A stretch of DNA of 64,000 nucleotides from positions 1 to 64,000 of the forward strand of contig DIXO01000066.1 in NCBI GenBank assembly GCA_002428735.1, written 5' to 3'. Positions 24,299-33,829 of this stretch are shown here, piece after piece (within the stretch, counting starts at the first letter, position 1; every line of letters starts with the position of its first letter). Position numbers and translations under genes: made by a program. The notes below the pieces were generated by a model. It was not told where the DNA came from. It ran no database searches and saw only the letters and a program-made list of their open reading frames with translations. The stretch is from Syntrophaceae bacterium UBA6078. GTDB taxonomy: Bacteria; Desulfobacterota; Syntrophia; Syntrophales; UBA2210.

Positions 24299-26230
24299 AT
24301 GAAGCTGCGAACAAAGACATCGTTGATTATGGCTGTTATTATAATAGCGGTTTTAGGCATAACCGGAGGTTCCTATCTTTATTTTCTTGAGAATTCCCTG
24401 AGACATTCCATTTACAACGGCTTGGAAAGCATTACCGATACCTCGTCACAGGCTATTGCGAGATTCCTTGAAGACACGCAACGGGAGGCTCTGGCTGTCG
24501 CGATGGCCCTGGACAAAAAAGCCCTTGAGGAGGGCGATATTACCCCAATCGAAGAAAAACTGAAGGAAATTTTTGAGATATTTCCAAAATTTGAAAACGG
24601 CATGTTTATTCTCGATACGGAGGGGAAACTCTGGGTTGATTACCCGATGTATCAGAGGACTCGGGGAGTGGATTTGTCGTTTCGCCCTTATTTCAAGAAG
24701 ACCATGGAAGATCAGGCGGGAATTATAAGCGCTCCCTACCGATCTGTCAGGACAGGCAACCCGGTCCTGACCTTTACTTCTCTTCTCAGGGGAACCTCGG
24801 ACCAGGTGCTGGGAATCCTGGGCTGTTCCGTCCAACTGAGCTCTCCTCTGGCCCTGGAGGGTATCAGACAGACGAAAATCGGCACATCAGGATTTATGTA
24901 TGTCTTTGATACCACACGGCTGCTGATAATCTATCCCGATAACGATAGGATCCTCAAGCGGGATGTGAATCCGGGCGCGAACCGGCTCTTCGATGCCGCC
25001 ATAGAGGGTTTTGAGGGGGTTGGCGAGACTGTCGACTCCCAGGGGGTTCCCATGCTTGTTTCTTTCAAGCATGTGCCGTCGTCTGATTGGATTGTCGCCG
25101 CGCAGCAACCGCTGAGCGAGGCCTTCGCACCCATCAGGGCCGCCCGCGAACGGATGATGTACGGCATTATTATCGCCGTTATCATAACGGTTTTCATTGT
25201 ATTCTTTGTCGTTCGGGGAATCACAGGACCCATATACCGTCTGCGCAGCGCCACTCTTTTCTTTGATGCGGAGAACCCCGAGAGCCACAGTGCGTTCATA
25301 AAGGAACTGGAGCGAATCAGCCTCAGCCAGGGAGATGAAATAAGCGATCTTGCCATCGCATTTATGGAGGTATGTACCCGGCTTAATAAAACCATGGTAT
25401 CGCTGAGAGACTATGCGAGAGACTGGGAGCGGACCTTTAATTCCGTATCGGATGCCATTTTCATACTGGATCGGGACAATCGAATCCTGCGCATCAACCG
25501 CTCGGCCGCGATTCTGAGAAATATGAAGGAAGAGGATGCGGTCGGTCAATCCTTCTATAAGCTGATGCATGGCATTGACAGGCAGCCGGATTATTATCCG
25601 TCCATAGGAGATCTGGTGACCGGAACGCCCCATGTGATGGAAGTGAAGGGAATGATGGGAAATATGTTCAGGCTGACCCTGGCCCCGCTTGTACATGAAT
25701 CGGGCGAGATTGTGGGGACAGTCTGTACTGCCGTGGATATAACCGAGCAAAAACGGGCCGGGGACATCCTGCGGAAAAGGGAGAGAGAGCTGAAAATAAA
25801 AACCAAAAATCTTGAGGAGACCAATATTGCTTTGAAGGTTCTGCTGAAGCACAAGGACGAGCATAAGGCGGAACTCGAGGAAAGCGTTCTGGATAATGTA
25901 CGAAAGCTCGTTTTGCCCTATGTCGAGCAGCTCAAGAGGACCAATCCCGATGTGAAACAGACAGCCTATCTGGAGATTATTGAATCGAATTTGAATCAGA
26001 TCATTGCCCCCTCTTCGCAGCATCTCTCGTCCGTTTATTTCAACCTCACCCCCCGGGAGGTTCAGGTGGCCAGTCTGATCAAGGATGGCAAGACCAATAA
26101 AGATATGGCTGAACTCCTGAATCTCTCCCTGCGTGCAATCGAATTCTACCGGGAAAACATAAGGAAGAAACTCGGCTTAACACACAAGAAGCTCAATCTG
26201 AAATCTCACCTGCAGACCTATAAGGCGTAG
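24299..26230 (+). CDS. Membrane-bound dCache-PAS-LuxR one-component regulator
   Basis: 643 aa. TM1 at about 8-30, a periplasmic dCache-type sensor (about 35-280), TM2 at 288-305, HAMP-like linker (306-370), PAS domain (about 380-480), coiled coil (485-540) and a C-terminal LuxR HTH (about 580-636, LTPREVQVASLIKDGKTNKDM). No histidine kinase or receiver domain. It is therefore a transmembrane regulator coupling an outside ligand directly to DNA binding. dCache domains often bind carboxylates or amino acids. It precedes the symporter and acyl-CoA genes and is probably their activator. SD GAAGGGGAG before ATG 24299. Confidence 0.85.
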   Translation: MKLRTKTSLIMAVIIIAVLGITGGSYLYFLENSLRHSIYNGLESITDTSSQAIARFLEDTQREALAVAMALDKKALEEGDITPIEEKLKEIFEIFPKFENGMFILDTEGKLWVDYPMYQRTRGVDLSFRPYFKKTMEDQAGIISAPYRSVRTGNPVLTFTSLLRGTSDQVLGILGCSVQLSSPLALEGIRQTKIGTSGFMYVFDTTRLLIIYPDNDRILKRDVNPGANRLFDAAIEGFEGVGETVDSQGVPMLVSFKHVPSSDWIVAAQQPLSEAFAPIRAARERMMYGIIIAVIITVFIVFFVVRGITGPIYRLRSATLFFDAENPESHSAFIKELERISLSQGDEISDLAIAFMEVCTRLNKTMVSLRDYARDWERTFNSVSDAIFILDRDNRILRINRSAAILRNMKEEDAVGQSFYKLMHGIDRQPDYYPSIGDLVTGTPHVMEVKGMMGNMFRLTLAPLVHESGEIVGTVCTAVDITEQKRAGDILRKRERELKIKTKNLEETNIALKVLLKHKDEHKAELEESVLDNVRKLVLPYVEQLKRTNPDVKQTAYLEIIESNLNQIIAPSSQHLSSVYFNLTPREVQVASLIKDGKTNKDMAELLNLSLRAIEFYRENIRKKLGLTHKKLNLKSHLQTYKA

Positions 26231-26469
26231 ACGTATACGCATCTCTGTATGTAGCTACCATATTGAAATAGTATAACAACCGCCGTATCCACCATGCAAA
26301 ATTCCCAGTATTGCGTGGCAATTATACGGTATTCTTTTGGTGTTGACCGATTATCATATGGTGGTGCACAATTCTCCTTCAAGAGGCATACCTGTACAGC
26401 GCGTTGGATGGATGTTTTGGGTAATAACCGGGATGTGTGACCACTTTAAAAAGGAAAGGGGGTGAGAAA

Positions 26470-26571
26470 ATGGATTTTTTGACAGGGATGGCGTATTGGG
26501 GAATTATCCTTCTTTCGATTATCAACGCGATAATCGTTCTCAACATGGATGTGAATATCGGGAATAAATAG
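26470..26571 (+). CDS. 33-aa symporter small accessory protein
   Basis: ATG 26470 after GGAAAGGGGGTGAG, stop at 26569-26571. The product is 33 residues with one membrane helix (MAYWGIILLSIINAIIVLN, about 7-25). Small single-helix proteins of this kind are encoded directly before sodium:solute symporters and are recognised as symporter small accessory proteins. The symporter starts 60 bp downstream. Too short for usual gene finders. Confidence 0.7.
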   Translation: MDFLTGMAYWGIILLSIINAIIVLNMDVNIGNK

Positions 26572-26631
26572 GGTGCTGTGACTGATGATCCGTACACAAA
26601 TCTGGTATGACAAAGAAGGAGGACTGTTTCT

Positions 26632-28152
26632 ATGGAATATTTAGCCAAAAATGGGGTCATATTGGCGTGGATTGTAGTCTACGTGGGGATTTGTCTGTAT
26701 ATCGGTTATTTCTTCAAGAAAAAGGCCGCCGCTGGGGTGGACGAGTTTTACATCGCCAAGAGGGAAATACCGGGCTGGGTCGTTGCCCTCGCTTTCTTTT
26801 CCACGTTTATCAGCACCAACACGTACATTGGACAGGCGGGGATGGCCTTTCGGACCGGTCTCTGCTGGGCGTGGGTCGGGCTTTTCTGGACCGTGTTCTG
26901 CATGATTTCCTGGCTTCTCCTGGGGCCGAGAATGAGAAGCCAGACCGCCAATCTGTCTTCGGTAACCATTCCAGATTATTTTGATTTTCGATATAAAAGC
27001 ACACTGTCAAAGGCGATCCGGACGCTCGCCGCGGTGGTGATCATATTCGCTACCCTGTGGTACATGGTAGGGATTGTCAAGGGTTGCGCCCATCTCCTGG
27101 ATACGGTTCTCGGTCTGCCCTATGTGTGGGGAGCCTTTCTGGTGACGTTCATCACCTGTGCCTATGTCGTATGGGGGGGCATGTACAGCGTATTGTGGAC
27201 CGACGCTTTGCAGGGCCTGATGATGTTCTTTGTGGCGATCATCCTGGTCATGCTCCCCTTCATATGGGTAGGCGGCGTGGGAGATTTGATGCAGAACATT
27301 GCGAATACAACGCACGTGACCCGCGCGGGGAAGCCCATGGGAACCGGACTCGTCACCTTCTGCTCCCTTGTTTCCTTCATGTACATCCTGGGGATCGGTC
27401 TGTCGGTGGGCATGAAGCAGATAGCCGAGCCCCGCTGTCTGATCAGATTCTACTCCATCGATAACGCGAAAAGCATGAAGTTCGCCATGATCGCGACCCC
27501 CATACTCCTCGGGGTCTCCCTTGTATGCGTCATGGGGCTGGGCGCCCTCGCCCACGGGATGGCTACTGATGAAGAAGCGGCTTATCTGGTCAAGCACACG
27601 GATCAGGTGATCGGGTGGATGCTGGCCAAGTTCAACAGCCCCATGCTGAGTGGTATCTGCATGGCCGGGCTCTTTGCCGCCGGCATGTCGTCGCTCGCAT
27701 CGGTCATGCTGATCGTGGGGACCGCCATCATCGGCGATATCTGGAATCTGTACAAGCCCATGCCGCGGGAGAAGATCGTTGGCAAGACGAAATGGTCCAT
27801 CATCCTCTACTGCGTCCTGGTGTTCCTGCTCACCGTCAAACCGCCCGCCGGCATCGTAGAACTGACCGCCTTTTCAGGGGCGGTCTTCGCCGCCAGTTTC
27901 TTTCCGGCCATTTTCGGTGGTCTTTATCTGAGGTGGGGGACCGGGCATGCCGCTTTCTGGTCCATGCTGGCCGGTATGGTGAGTTGCGTGGTCTGGAGGT
28001 TTGGTTTCAGATTCAATGTGGCCGGGTTAAAAGATATCCATGAAATCATACCGGCCTTTATTATTTCCTTGATACTCTACCTGATAATCAGTAAGTTGAC
28101 GCCGAGCAAGGTTCCCAGCAAGGAGCATCTCGATATGGTTTTCGGTAATTAG
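26632..28152 (+). CDS. Sodium:solute symporter (SSS family)
   Basis: 506 aa. Thirteen or so membrane helices; the family pattern GWVVALAFFSTFISTNTYIGQAG at about 46-68 and FAAGMSSLASVMLIVGT near 345 includes the sodium-site serines. SD AAGGAGG at about 10 nt before ATG 26632. Imports a solute with Na+. The neighbours point to an organic acid or acyl-type substrate, but the substrate cannot be fixed. Directly followed by a CoA-transferase gene, with a hairpin in the 87-bp gap. Confidence 0.9.
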   Translation: MEYLAKNGVILAWIVVYVGICLYIGYFFKKKAAAGVDEFYIAKREIPGWVVALAFFSTFISTNTYIGQAGMAFRTGLCWAWVGLFWTVFCMISWLLLGPRMRSQTANLSSVTIPDYFDFRYKSTLSKAIRTLAAVVIIFATLWYMVGIVKGCAHLLDTVLGLPYVWGAFLVTFITCAYVVWGGMYSVLWTDALQGLMMFFVAIILVMLPFIWVGGVGDLMQNIANTTHVTRAGKPMGTGLVTFCSLVSFMYILGIGLSVGMKQIAEPRCLIRFYSIDNAKSMKFAMIATPILLGVSLVCVMGLGALAHGMATDEEAAYLVKHTDQVIGWMLAKFNSPMLSGICMAGLFAAGMSSLASVMLIVGTAIIGDIWNLYKPMPREKIVGKTKWSIILYCVLVFLLTVKPPAGIVELTAFSGAVFAASFFPAIFGGLYLRWGTGHAAFWSMLAGMVSCVVWRFGFRFNVAGLKDIHEIIPAFIISLILYLIISKLTPSKVPSKEHLDMVFGN

Positions 28153-28167
28153 GGTAGTCGTGTACCG

Positions 28168-28198
28168 GGGATGCCCCTGCCGTTATCGGGGGCATCCC
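28168..28198 (+). other. 10-bp intercistronic hairpin
   Basis: GGGATGCCCC (28168-28177) and GGGGCATCCC (28189-28198), 11-nt loop, no T tract. Probably a stabilising or partial-termination hairpin between symporter and CoA-transferase genes. Confidence 0.6.
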
Positions 28199-28239
28199 TT
28201 ACAAGAGTCAGGGAAAAATCCAAGAAAAGGGAGGAAATA

Positions 28240-29460
28240 ATGAGCAGAGCGTTGGAAGGCATACGGGTAGTTGATTTAAGCCATGTTCTGGCGGCTCCTA
28301 CCTGCAGCATGTTTCTGGCGGATCTCGGCGCCGAGGTTATTCATATCGAACCGTTTCATGGAGACGATTCGCGGGAATTCGGGCCCTTTATCGGGGAGCC
28401 GGGCAAAGACAGAAGCGGATATTTTATCAGCCTCAACCGCAACAAGAAAAGCATGGCCCTGGATCTGAAGAGCGAAAAAGGGAAAGAGATTCTTCGCGAA
28501 TTGATCAAGGTTTCCGATGTAGTCATTGAAAACTTCAGGCCCACAACCATGAGGAAACTTGGTTTTGACTGGGAAGATATGCAAAAGATCAATCCGCGGA
28601 TCATTTACGCCTCCATATGCGGATTCGGCCACGATGCCCTTCCCGAATATACCGAACGGCCGGCGTACGACATGGTGGCGCAGGCCTACAGCGGCATCAT
28701 GAGCATCACGGGACCGGAGGGTGGCCCGCCTTGCAGGGTCGGATCATCGGTAGGGGACATCTTTGCCGGCCATCAGGCGGTCATCGGCATACTCGCCGCG
28801 TTGTACAAGCGGGTCGAAACGGGACGGGGTCAGCACCACGACGGATCTATGGTGGACGGTCTCTTTTGCGTTCTGGAGAATGCTGTTGCCCGATATACCA
28901 TCAATGGAGAAATCGCGGGGCCGCTGGGAGGGGCGCATCCTTCCATTACGCCCTTCCAGGGATTCAAAACCAAGGATGATTCCTGGATCATAGCGGCCAT
29001 CGGCACGGACGGCCTGTGGGCGAAGTATTGCAAGGTCATAGGGAGAGAAGATCTCCTCGATGATCCAAAATACAAGACCAATCCCCTTCGGACCAAACAT
29101 AAGCACGAACTGATTCCCATTCTTGACGTCGAGATGGCCAAAAAGACGACCAAGGAATGGGAGGATATTTTTGAGAAGGCGGGGCTGCCGTACTCACCGA
29201 TCAACAACATGAAGGAGATCTGTGAGGATCCGCACATAGCGCACAGAAAGATGCTGGTGGAGATCGACCAGCCCAAGATAGGCAAGATGGAAATCGCCGG
29301 TTCGCCGATCCGTTTGTCCGAAACGCCAGGCGAGGTATATGCTCCCGCGCCGCTTCTCGGGGAGCACTCGGAGGCGGTTCTGAAGGAGGTTCTCGGATAT
29401 TCCGAGGAAAAGGTAAAAAGTCTTTTGGAAGAGGGAATCATAAAGGGACCCGATCTGTAA
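28240..29460 (+). CDS. Class III CoA-transferase (CaiB/BaiF family)
   Basis: 406 aa from ATG 28240, with GGGAGG 7 bp upstream. Begins with LEGIRVVDLSHVLAAPTCSM and GAEVIHIEP, the family N-terminus. D144 in ERPAYDMVAQAYSG corresponds to the catalytic Asp of formyl-CoA transferase. The Gly-rich HGTSM-like region is QHHDGSMVDGL. Transfers CoA between carboxylic acids without ATP. Likely activates the acid imported by the symporter. Confidence 0.92.
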   Translation: MSRALEGIRVVDLSHVLAAPTCSMFLADLGAEVIHIEPFHGDDSREFGPFIGEPGKDRSGYFISLNRNKKSMALDLKSEKGKEILRELIKVSDVVIENFRPTTMRKLGFDWEDMQKINPRIIYASICGFGHDALPEYTERPAYDMVAQAYSGIMSITGPEGGPPCRVGSSVGDIFAGHQAVIGILAALYKRVETGRGQHHDGSMVDGLFCVLENAVARYTINGEIAGPLGGAHPSITPFQGFKTKDDSWIIAAIGTDGLWAKYCKVIGREDLLDDPKYKTNPLRTKHKHELIPILDVEMAKKTTKEWEDIFEKAGLPYSPINNMKEICEDPHIAHRKMLVEIDQPKIGKMEIAGSPIRLSETPGEVYAPAPLLGEHSEAVLKEVLGYSEEKVKSLLEEGIIKGPDL

Positions 29461-29538
29461 TCCTGTCTCGTGGGGTACCATGCCGTTGCAGAAGCAAGGC
29501 AAGGGATGTTATAGTGCATCATCTCGGCATTGAATGCG

Positions 29539-29569
29539 GGGGCACAGCCTGGAAGGCGGGTTGTGCCCC
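29539..29569 (+). terminator. Hairpin, possible terminator after the CoA-transferase
   Basis: GGGGCACA (29539-29546) and TGTGCCCC (29562-29569), 15-nt loop, then TTCGTTT. It separates the symporter/CoA-transferase genes from the carboxylase pair. 29461-29757 holds no gene. Confidence 0.5.
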
Positions 29570-29757
29570 TTCGTTTGGATTGGAGGATGCCTTCAAATTT
29601 TCACATGTGGGCGGGCATTGTGCCTCGGCATGTGCCGGGAATCAGAAGATTTCAATGGTGGGACAAACAATAGTACTCATTTGCCACGGGAACTGTTTCA
29701 TGATTTAAGTTTCCGGCGGTGAATCGTGATCGTGACGACTATGAAAGGGAGGCAGTG

Positions 29758-31311
29758 ATGGGAATTACAGAGGATAAGATACGGGAATTCGAGGAAAAAA
29801 GAGATGAATTATTGCTCATGGGCGGTGAGGAAAACATCCAGAAGCAGCATGAGAAGGGAAAGCTGACCGCACGCGAGAGAATAGATCTGCTCTTCGACAA
29901 GGATACGTTTCAGGAAACGCAGCTCTTTGTTAAACATCGCTCAACCCTGTTCGGGATGGATACCAAAGAGATCAAGGCGGACGGCGTTATTACTGGTTTT
30001 GGTAAAGTCAATGGTCGCACCGTCTTTGTGGCATCGCAGGATTTTACCAGCTCGGGCGGCAGCCTCGGCGAAATGCACGCAAACAAAATATGGAAGGTGA
30101 TGGACATGGCAATGGACGCCAGAAAACCGTTTGTCGCGCTGAACGACTCGGGAGGCGCCCGGATCCAGGAAGGCGTTCCGTCACTTGAAGGATACGGCGG
30201 CATTTTCTACCGCAACTCCGTCGCGTCAGGGTATATTCCCCAGATTACGGCCATTATGGGGCCCACCGCCGGAGGTGCCGTTTACTCGCCGGCCCTGACC
30301 GATTTTGTTTTCATGGTAAAAAAAACGAGCCATATGTATATCACCGGCCCGGATGTGATCAAAGCGGTGATCGGTGAACAGGTCACGCATGAAGAACTCG
30401 GCGGCGCGGTGGCCCACGCGACGAAAAGCGGTGTGTGCCACGTCGCTACGGAGAATGATGAGGACTGTATCAACAAGGTTAGGAATTTGCTCTCCTATCT
30501 GCCCGACAGTTGCCATAGTCCCCTCCCGATAAAAGAATGTTCCGACAGTCCTGACAGAGAATGCCCGGAATTGGATGACATTGTCCCGGACAGGGCGACG
30601 CGCAGTTACGATATGAAACAAATTATCAGAGCGGTTGCTGATGATAATGAGATGTTCGAACCGCATGAACTGTTTGCAAAGAATATCACCGTGGCCTTTA
30701 TAAGGATTATGGGACAGCCTGTCGGCGTTATTGCCAATAATCCAAAATTTCTCGCGGGGGTTTTGGATTGCGACGCGTCCGACAAGGCATCGCGGTTTAT
30801 CAGATTCTGCGACGCTTTTAACATCCCTCTTCTCACCTTCGCTGATGTCCCCGGATATATGCCGGGAACGGAGCAGGAGTGGGCAGGCATTATTTCACAC
30901 GGGGCCAAGCTCCTTCACGTGTACTCTGAGGCCACTGTCCCAAAGATTACCGTTGTTATCCGCAAGGATTACGGCGGATCCTACATCGGGATGTGTGCCA
31001 AGTCCCTGGGGGCCGATTACATCATGGCATGGCCGACCGCTGAAATCGCCGTCATGGGCGCGGAAGGGGCGTGCAACATCATTTACCGGCGTGAAATTAA
31101 CGATGCGGATGATCCGGCGGCCAAGCGGGCCGAACTGGTTGCAGCCTATGAAAAACAGTTCAATAATCCGTATTTCGCCGCGAATCTAGGGATCATAGAC
31201 GAGATCATCGCTCCCCGGGAAACGCGGAAACGGGTTGTGGCGCTCTTGGAATCATATAAGGATAAAACGGAAACCAGGCCCCCCAAGAAACATAACAACA
31301 TTCCGTTGTGA
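29758..31311 (+). CDS. Acyl-CoA carboxyltransferase subunit (PccB/MmdA family)
   Basis: 517 aa from ATG 29758 (GGGAGG 5 bp upstream); an in-frame GTG at 29719 is less likely. Complete carboxyltransferase with N-half (GKLTARERIDLLFD, LNDSGGARIQEGV, GPTAGGAVYSPALTDF) and C-half (ADVPGYMPGTEQE, GGSYIGMCAKSLG) oxyanion-hole glycines. Acts on propionyl- or methylmalonyl-type CoA as part of a biotin carboxylase or Na+-pumping decarboxylase. No biotin carboxylase or biotin carrier is in the window, so partners are elsewhere. Confidence 0.9.
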   Translation: MGITEDKIREFEEKRDELLLMGGEENIQKQHEKGKLTARERIDLLFDKDTFQETQLFVKHRSTLFGMDTKEIKADGVITGFGKVNGRTVFVASQDFTSSGGSLGEMHANKIWKVMDMAMDARKPFVALNDSGGARIQEGVPSLEGYGGIFYRNSVASGYIPQITAIMGPTAGGAVYSPALTDFVFMVKKTSHMYITGPDVIKAVIGEQVTHEELGGAVAHATKSGVCHVATENDEDCINKVRNLLSYLPDSCHSPLPIKECSDSPDRECPELDDIVPDRATRSYDMKQIIRAVADDNEMFEPHELFAKNITVAFIRIMGQPVGVIANNPKFLAGVLDCDASDKASRFIRFCDAFNIPLLTFADVPGYMPGTEQEWAGIISHGAKLLHVYSEATVPKITVVIRKDYGGSYIGMCAKSLGADYIMAWPTAEIAVMGAEGACNIIYRREINDADDPAAKRAELVAAYEKQFNNPYFAANLGIIDEIIAPRETRKRVVALLESYKDKTETRPPKKHNNIPL

Positions 31312-31371
31312 TCCGCCGGCAGCCCTGTGCGTAAGGATAGAGATAAGAACAGGGGGTTGGTCAGAGGGCAC

Positions 31372-32274
31372 ATGGATTCGGTTACACTGGAAGACACAAC
31401 TCTTCGGGATGGGTTGCAGTCCGAAAAAATCGAGCTGACCGTAGAAGATAAGGTTTCACTTTTCGAAATGCTTGTCAATGCGGGGGTACGGCGGATTCAG
31501 GTGGGTTCTTTTGTCCATCCCGGGATCGTTCCACAGATGGCGGATATCGAAGAGCTTATCCGGCAGGTGAAGGCGCCACCGGAGGTTCGCCTTTCAGCCC
31601 TTGTTCTTAACAGCAGGGGACTGGATCGGGCGCTGAAATGCGGTATGAAGCACATGAATCTTTCCGTATCGGCATCCGACACCCACAGCCGTAAAAATGT
31701 CAATCGCTCTTTCGAAAAAGCCCGGTCCGAAATGATTGCCTTGACCAAGCAAGCGGTTTCTCACGGTATGGCCGTCCAGGCCGGTGTTCAATGCGCTTTT
31801 GGATGTGTGTATGAGGGCGCCATTCCTGAAGAGCATGTTCTGACAACCTTGCAATATCTCAGCGAAGCGGGCGCCGGTGAGCTGTATCTCGCGGACACTA
31901 GCGGCATGGCACACCCGAGACAGATTACCCGGATGGTTGAACAGGTTCATCATCATCTGCCGGGGGAAACGCTTTCGCTGCATCTTCATGACACGCGGGG
32001 GCTCGGACTTGCCAACATTATCGCTGGTTATGAAGCGGGGGTGCGAGGTTTTGATGTGTCGACTGGCGGACTGGGCGGGTGCCCTTTTGTAAAAGGTGCC
32101 GCGGGCAATGTTCCCACTGAAGATGCCGTGAATCTGTTTGCCCGGATGGGTGTTGATACCGGTATCCGGATCAGTGGATTGTGTCGGATTGTCGAATGGC
32201 TGGAATCGCGTCTCGGCCGCACGCTTCCGGGACGGATGTGCCGGGTGCTTCAACACGGTGCGCTGTGTGATTGA
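31372..32274 (+). CDS. Hydroxymethylglutaryl-CoA lyase-like protein
   Basis: 300 aa from ATG 31372, normal length. DRE-TIM fold start LEDTTLRDGLQSEKIEL with catalytic Arg-Asp, GNV-type loop GLGGCPFVKGAAGNVPTED with the active Cys, and HLHDTRGLGLANI with the metal-binding His pair. Cleaves HMG-CoA or a related 3-hydroxy-acyl-CoA to acetyl-CoA and an oxo acid. 60 bp after the carboxyltransferase, so the two form one transcript. Together with the CoA-transferase this fits a leucine-, methylglutarate- or similar branched-acid route. An exact substrate is not supported. Confidence 0.88.
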   Translation: MDSVTLEDTTLRDGLQSEKIELTVEDKVSLFEMLVNAGVRRIQVGSFVHPGIVPQMADIEELIRQVKAPPEVRLSALVLNSRGLDRALKCGMKHMNLSVSASDTHSRKNVNRSFEKARSEMIALTKQAVSHGMAVQAGVQCAFGCVYEGAIPEEHVLTTLQYLSEAGAGELYLADTSGMAHPRQITRMVEQVHHHLPGETLSLHLHDTRGLGLANIIAGYEAGVRGFDVSTGGLGGCPFVKGAAGNVPTEDAVNLFARMGVDTGIRISGLCRIVEWLESRLGRTLPGRMCRVLQHGALCD

Positions 32275-32381
32275 TTCCCTACGCAACAAACAAGACCGTC
32301 ATATACTTGATACAACTTGATGCACACCGTTTTTGAACCCTCCATTCATTGATGTGTTCGTCTCCAGCTCTAACCTTGGAA

Positions 32382-33128
32382 TCAGAATACAAGTTTTACT
32401 GCGGCAACAACGGCCAGGATCTGTACGATCACGTTGAAGCCTTTCTGCGGGACCCGTTTCAACAGGATTATTCCCAGCAATGCGCCGAAGGCAATGAACG
32501 GTACCATCATCAGATTCAGTTTGATGGTTTCCACGGTCATTAAGTCGAGCTTTGCGCTGAACGGCACCTTAATCCAGTTGACAATGAAAAAAAACCAGGC
32601 TGCAGTGCCCACAAATTCGATCTTTGGCAATCTCATGGCGAGGAGATATATGATCATTATCGGTCCGGCGGCATTCGCCACCATTGAGATGATTCCGGCG
32701 ATGAACCCGAGGCCGGCGGCGAACCACCACGCTGTGGGGACGTTTGTATCATCCGTTTCATGCCTGGTGTGCCAGTATTGTACTCCCAGCATCACCAGCA
32801 CGATGACGCCGATAATCGGCCTGAGCTCTTGTTCGCTGACTTTTCCGAGAATGAAATATCCGCATACGATTCCCACTATGGCGGCGGGGAGCAGATGGAG
32901 CATGTAATGCCATTGGGCGTTTCGACGGTGGTATATTATGGCAAACAAATCACCGGCGATCAGAATGCCAAGCACGAAACCAAGGGATGTGCCAGCCGGC
33001 AGGGCAGTTGCCATCAGGGGGACAATGAGGATTGAGGCTCCGGGGATTCCGGTTTTGGCCACCCCTACCAGAGTTGCGCATAACAAGACGATAATCCATG
33101 AAAAAAAATTTAAATCGAGCATATACAT
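32382..33128 (-). CDS. TauE/SafE family membrane protein
   Basis: 248 aa from ATG 33128; the frame extends upstream to an ATG at 33206 that abuts the stop of the next gene. Eight or so membrane helices with two homologous halves (GVAKTGIPGASILIVPLM and AAGLGFIAGIISMVANAAGP) typical of TauE/SafE. Such proteins export sulfur compounds or small organic anions. Convergent with the HMG-CoA-lyase-like gene. Coupled to the resolvase-like gene if the longer start is used. Confidence 0.85.
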   Translation of the reverse strand: MYMLDLNFFSWIIVLLCATLVGVAKTGIPGASILIVPLMATALPAGTSLGFVLGILIAGDLFAIIYHRRNAQWHYMLHLLPAAIVGIVCGYFILGKVSEQELRPIIGVIVLVMLGVQYWHTRHETDDTNVPTAWWFAAGLGFIAGIISMVANAAGPIMIIYLLAMRLPKIEFVGTAAWFFFIVNWIKVPFSAKLDLMTVETIKLNLMMVPFIAFGALLGIILLKRVPQKGFNVIVQILAVVAAVKLVF

Positions 33129-33206
33129 CCAATCAGTAGGGTCCGAGTACAAAGGCGTTGGCCAGCCGTCTTCCGGGAAAAGCACCGATGCCATAGATCG
33201 GATCAT

Positions 33207-33560
33207 CTAATCCACTCTATGCACTTCGAAGCGCACCGACCCTTCTTCGACCATCTGTTTTATGGCTCGCTGTCGGCTCGAGAGCTGAGAGCTTGCCGTC
33301 TTGAACTCGATAAGAATAATCGAATCTTCGGTGAATTGCACCCCGTCGATGGGCGTGCCCAGGAATCTGAAATCCTGAGAGTCATAAGGGTATGATTCCA
33401 GGAAGGGCAGAAACTGTTCCGTGAGTTTGCCGTAACGGACCGACTGGGAGCGTTTCTGCCAGCCGATCCTGGAAATTTTCCGCCTCAAGGCGAGCAGGAG
33501 CAGAAGCTGAATGGTACAGAGGGCAAGGAGACCAATCACTGCTAATTCTTCAGGACGCAT
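33207..33560 (-). CDS. Holliday-junction-resolvase-like nuclease (Endonuc_Holl family)
   Basis: 117 aa from ATG 33560 (GGAGAAG upstream). One N-terminal membrane helix (about 5-24), then a PD-(D/E)XK-like domain: GTPIDGVQF, then IILIEFKTASSQLSSRQRAIK, i.e. D with E-x-K, and a C-terminal strand VRFEVHRV. Matches the predicted nuclease family PF10107 related to archaeal Holliday junction resolvases. Its substrate is not established. Oriented away from the trmN6-like gene. Confidence 0.75.
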   Translation of the reverse strand: MRPEELAVIGLLALCTIQLLLLLALRRKISRIGWQKRSQSVRYGKLTEQFLPFLESYPYDSQDFRFLGTPIDGVQFTEDSIILIEFKTASSQLSSRQRAIKQMVEEGSVRFEVHRVD

Positions 33561-33829
33561 TATTGTCTTCTCCAATGGATTGTTTGTCTTTTCCCCGGCT
33601 GATATGCGGCCCACCTGTCCTATCGGATATCAGGAAACTCGGCATGAGGGGCAGTGGAACAATATCGCATCAGAATCTTTTGTCAAGCGCTCCATTCCAT
33701 TGGCGATATGAATCGACGGCTACCGGTTTCTCGGCCGCTTATTTCCCCATCAATCCTTGACTTGCTGGTTTCTTGCCGATATTGTTCCCGTCATTATTTG
33801 GTCACCATGGATTGTGACAGGAGAGAGGC

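Noticed and set aside
29758..32274. Methylcrotonyl-CoA carboxylase plus HMG-CoA lyase as a definite leucine pathway
   Set aside because: The carboxyltransferase is PccB/MmdA-like and no biotin carboxylase or methylglutaconyl hydratase is present; the substrate is left open.
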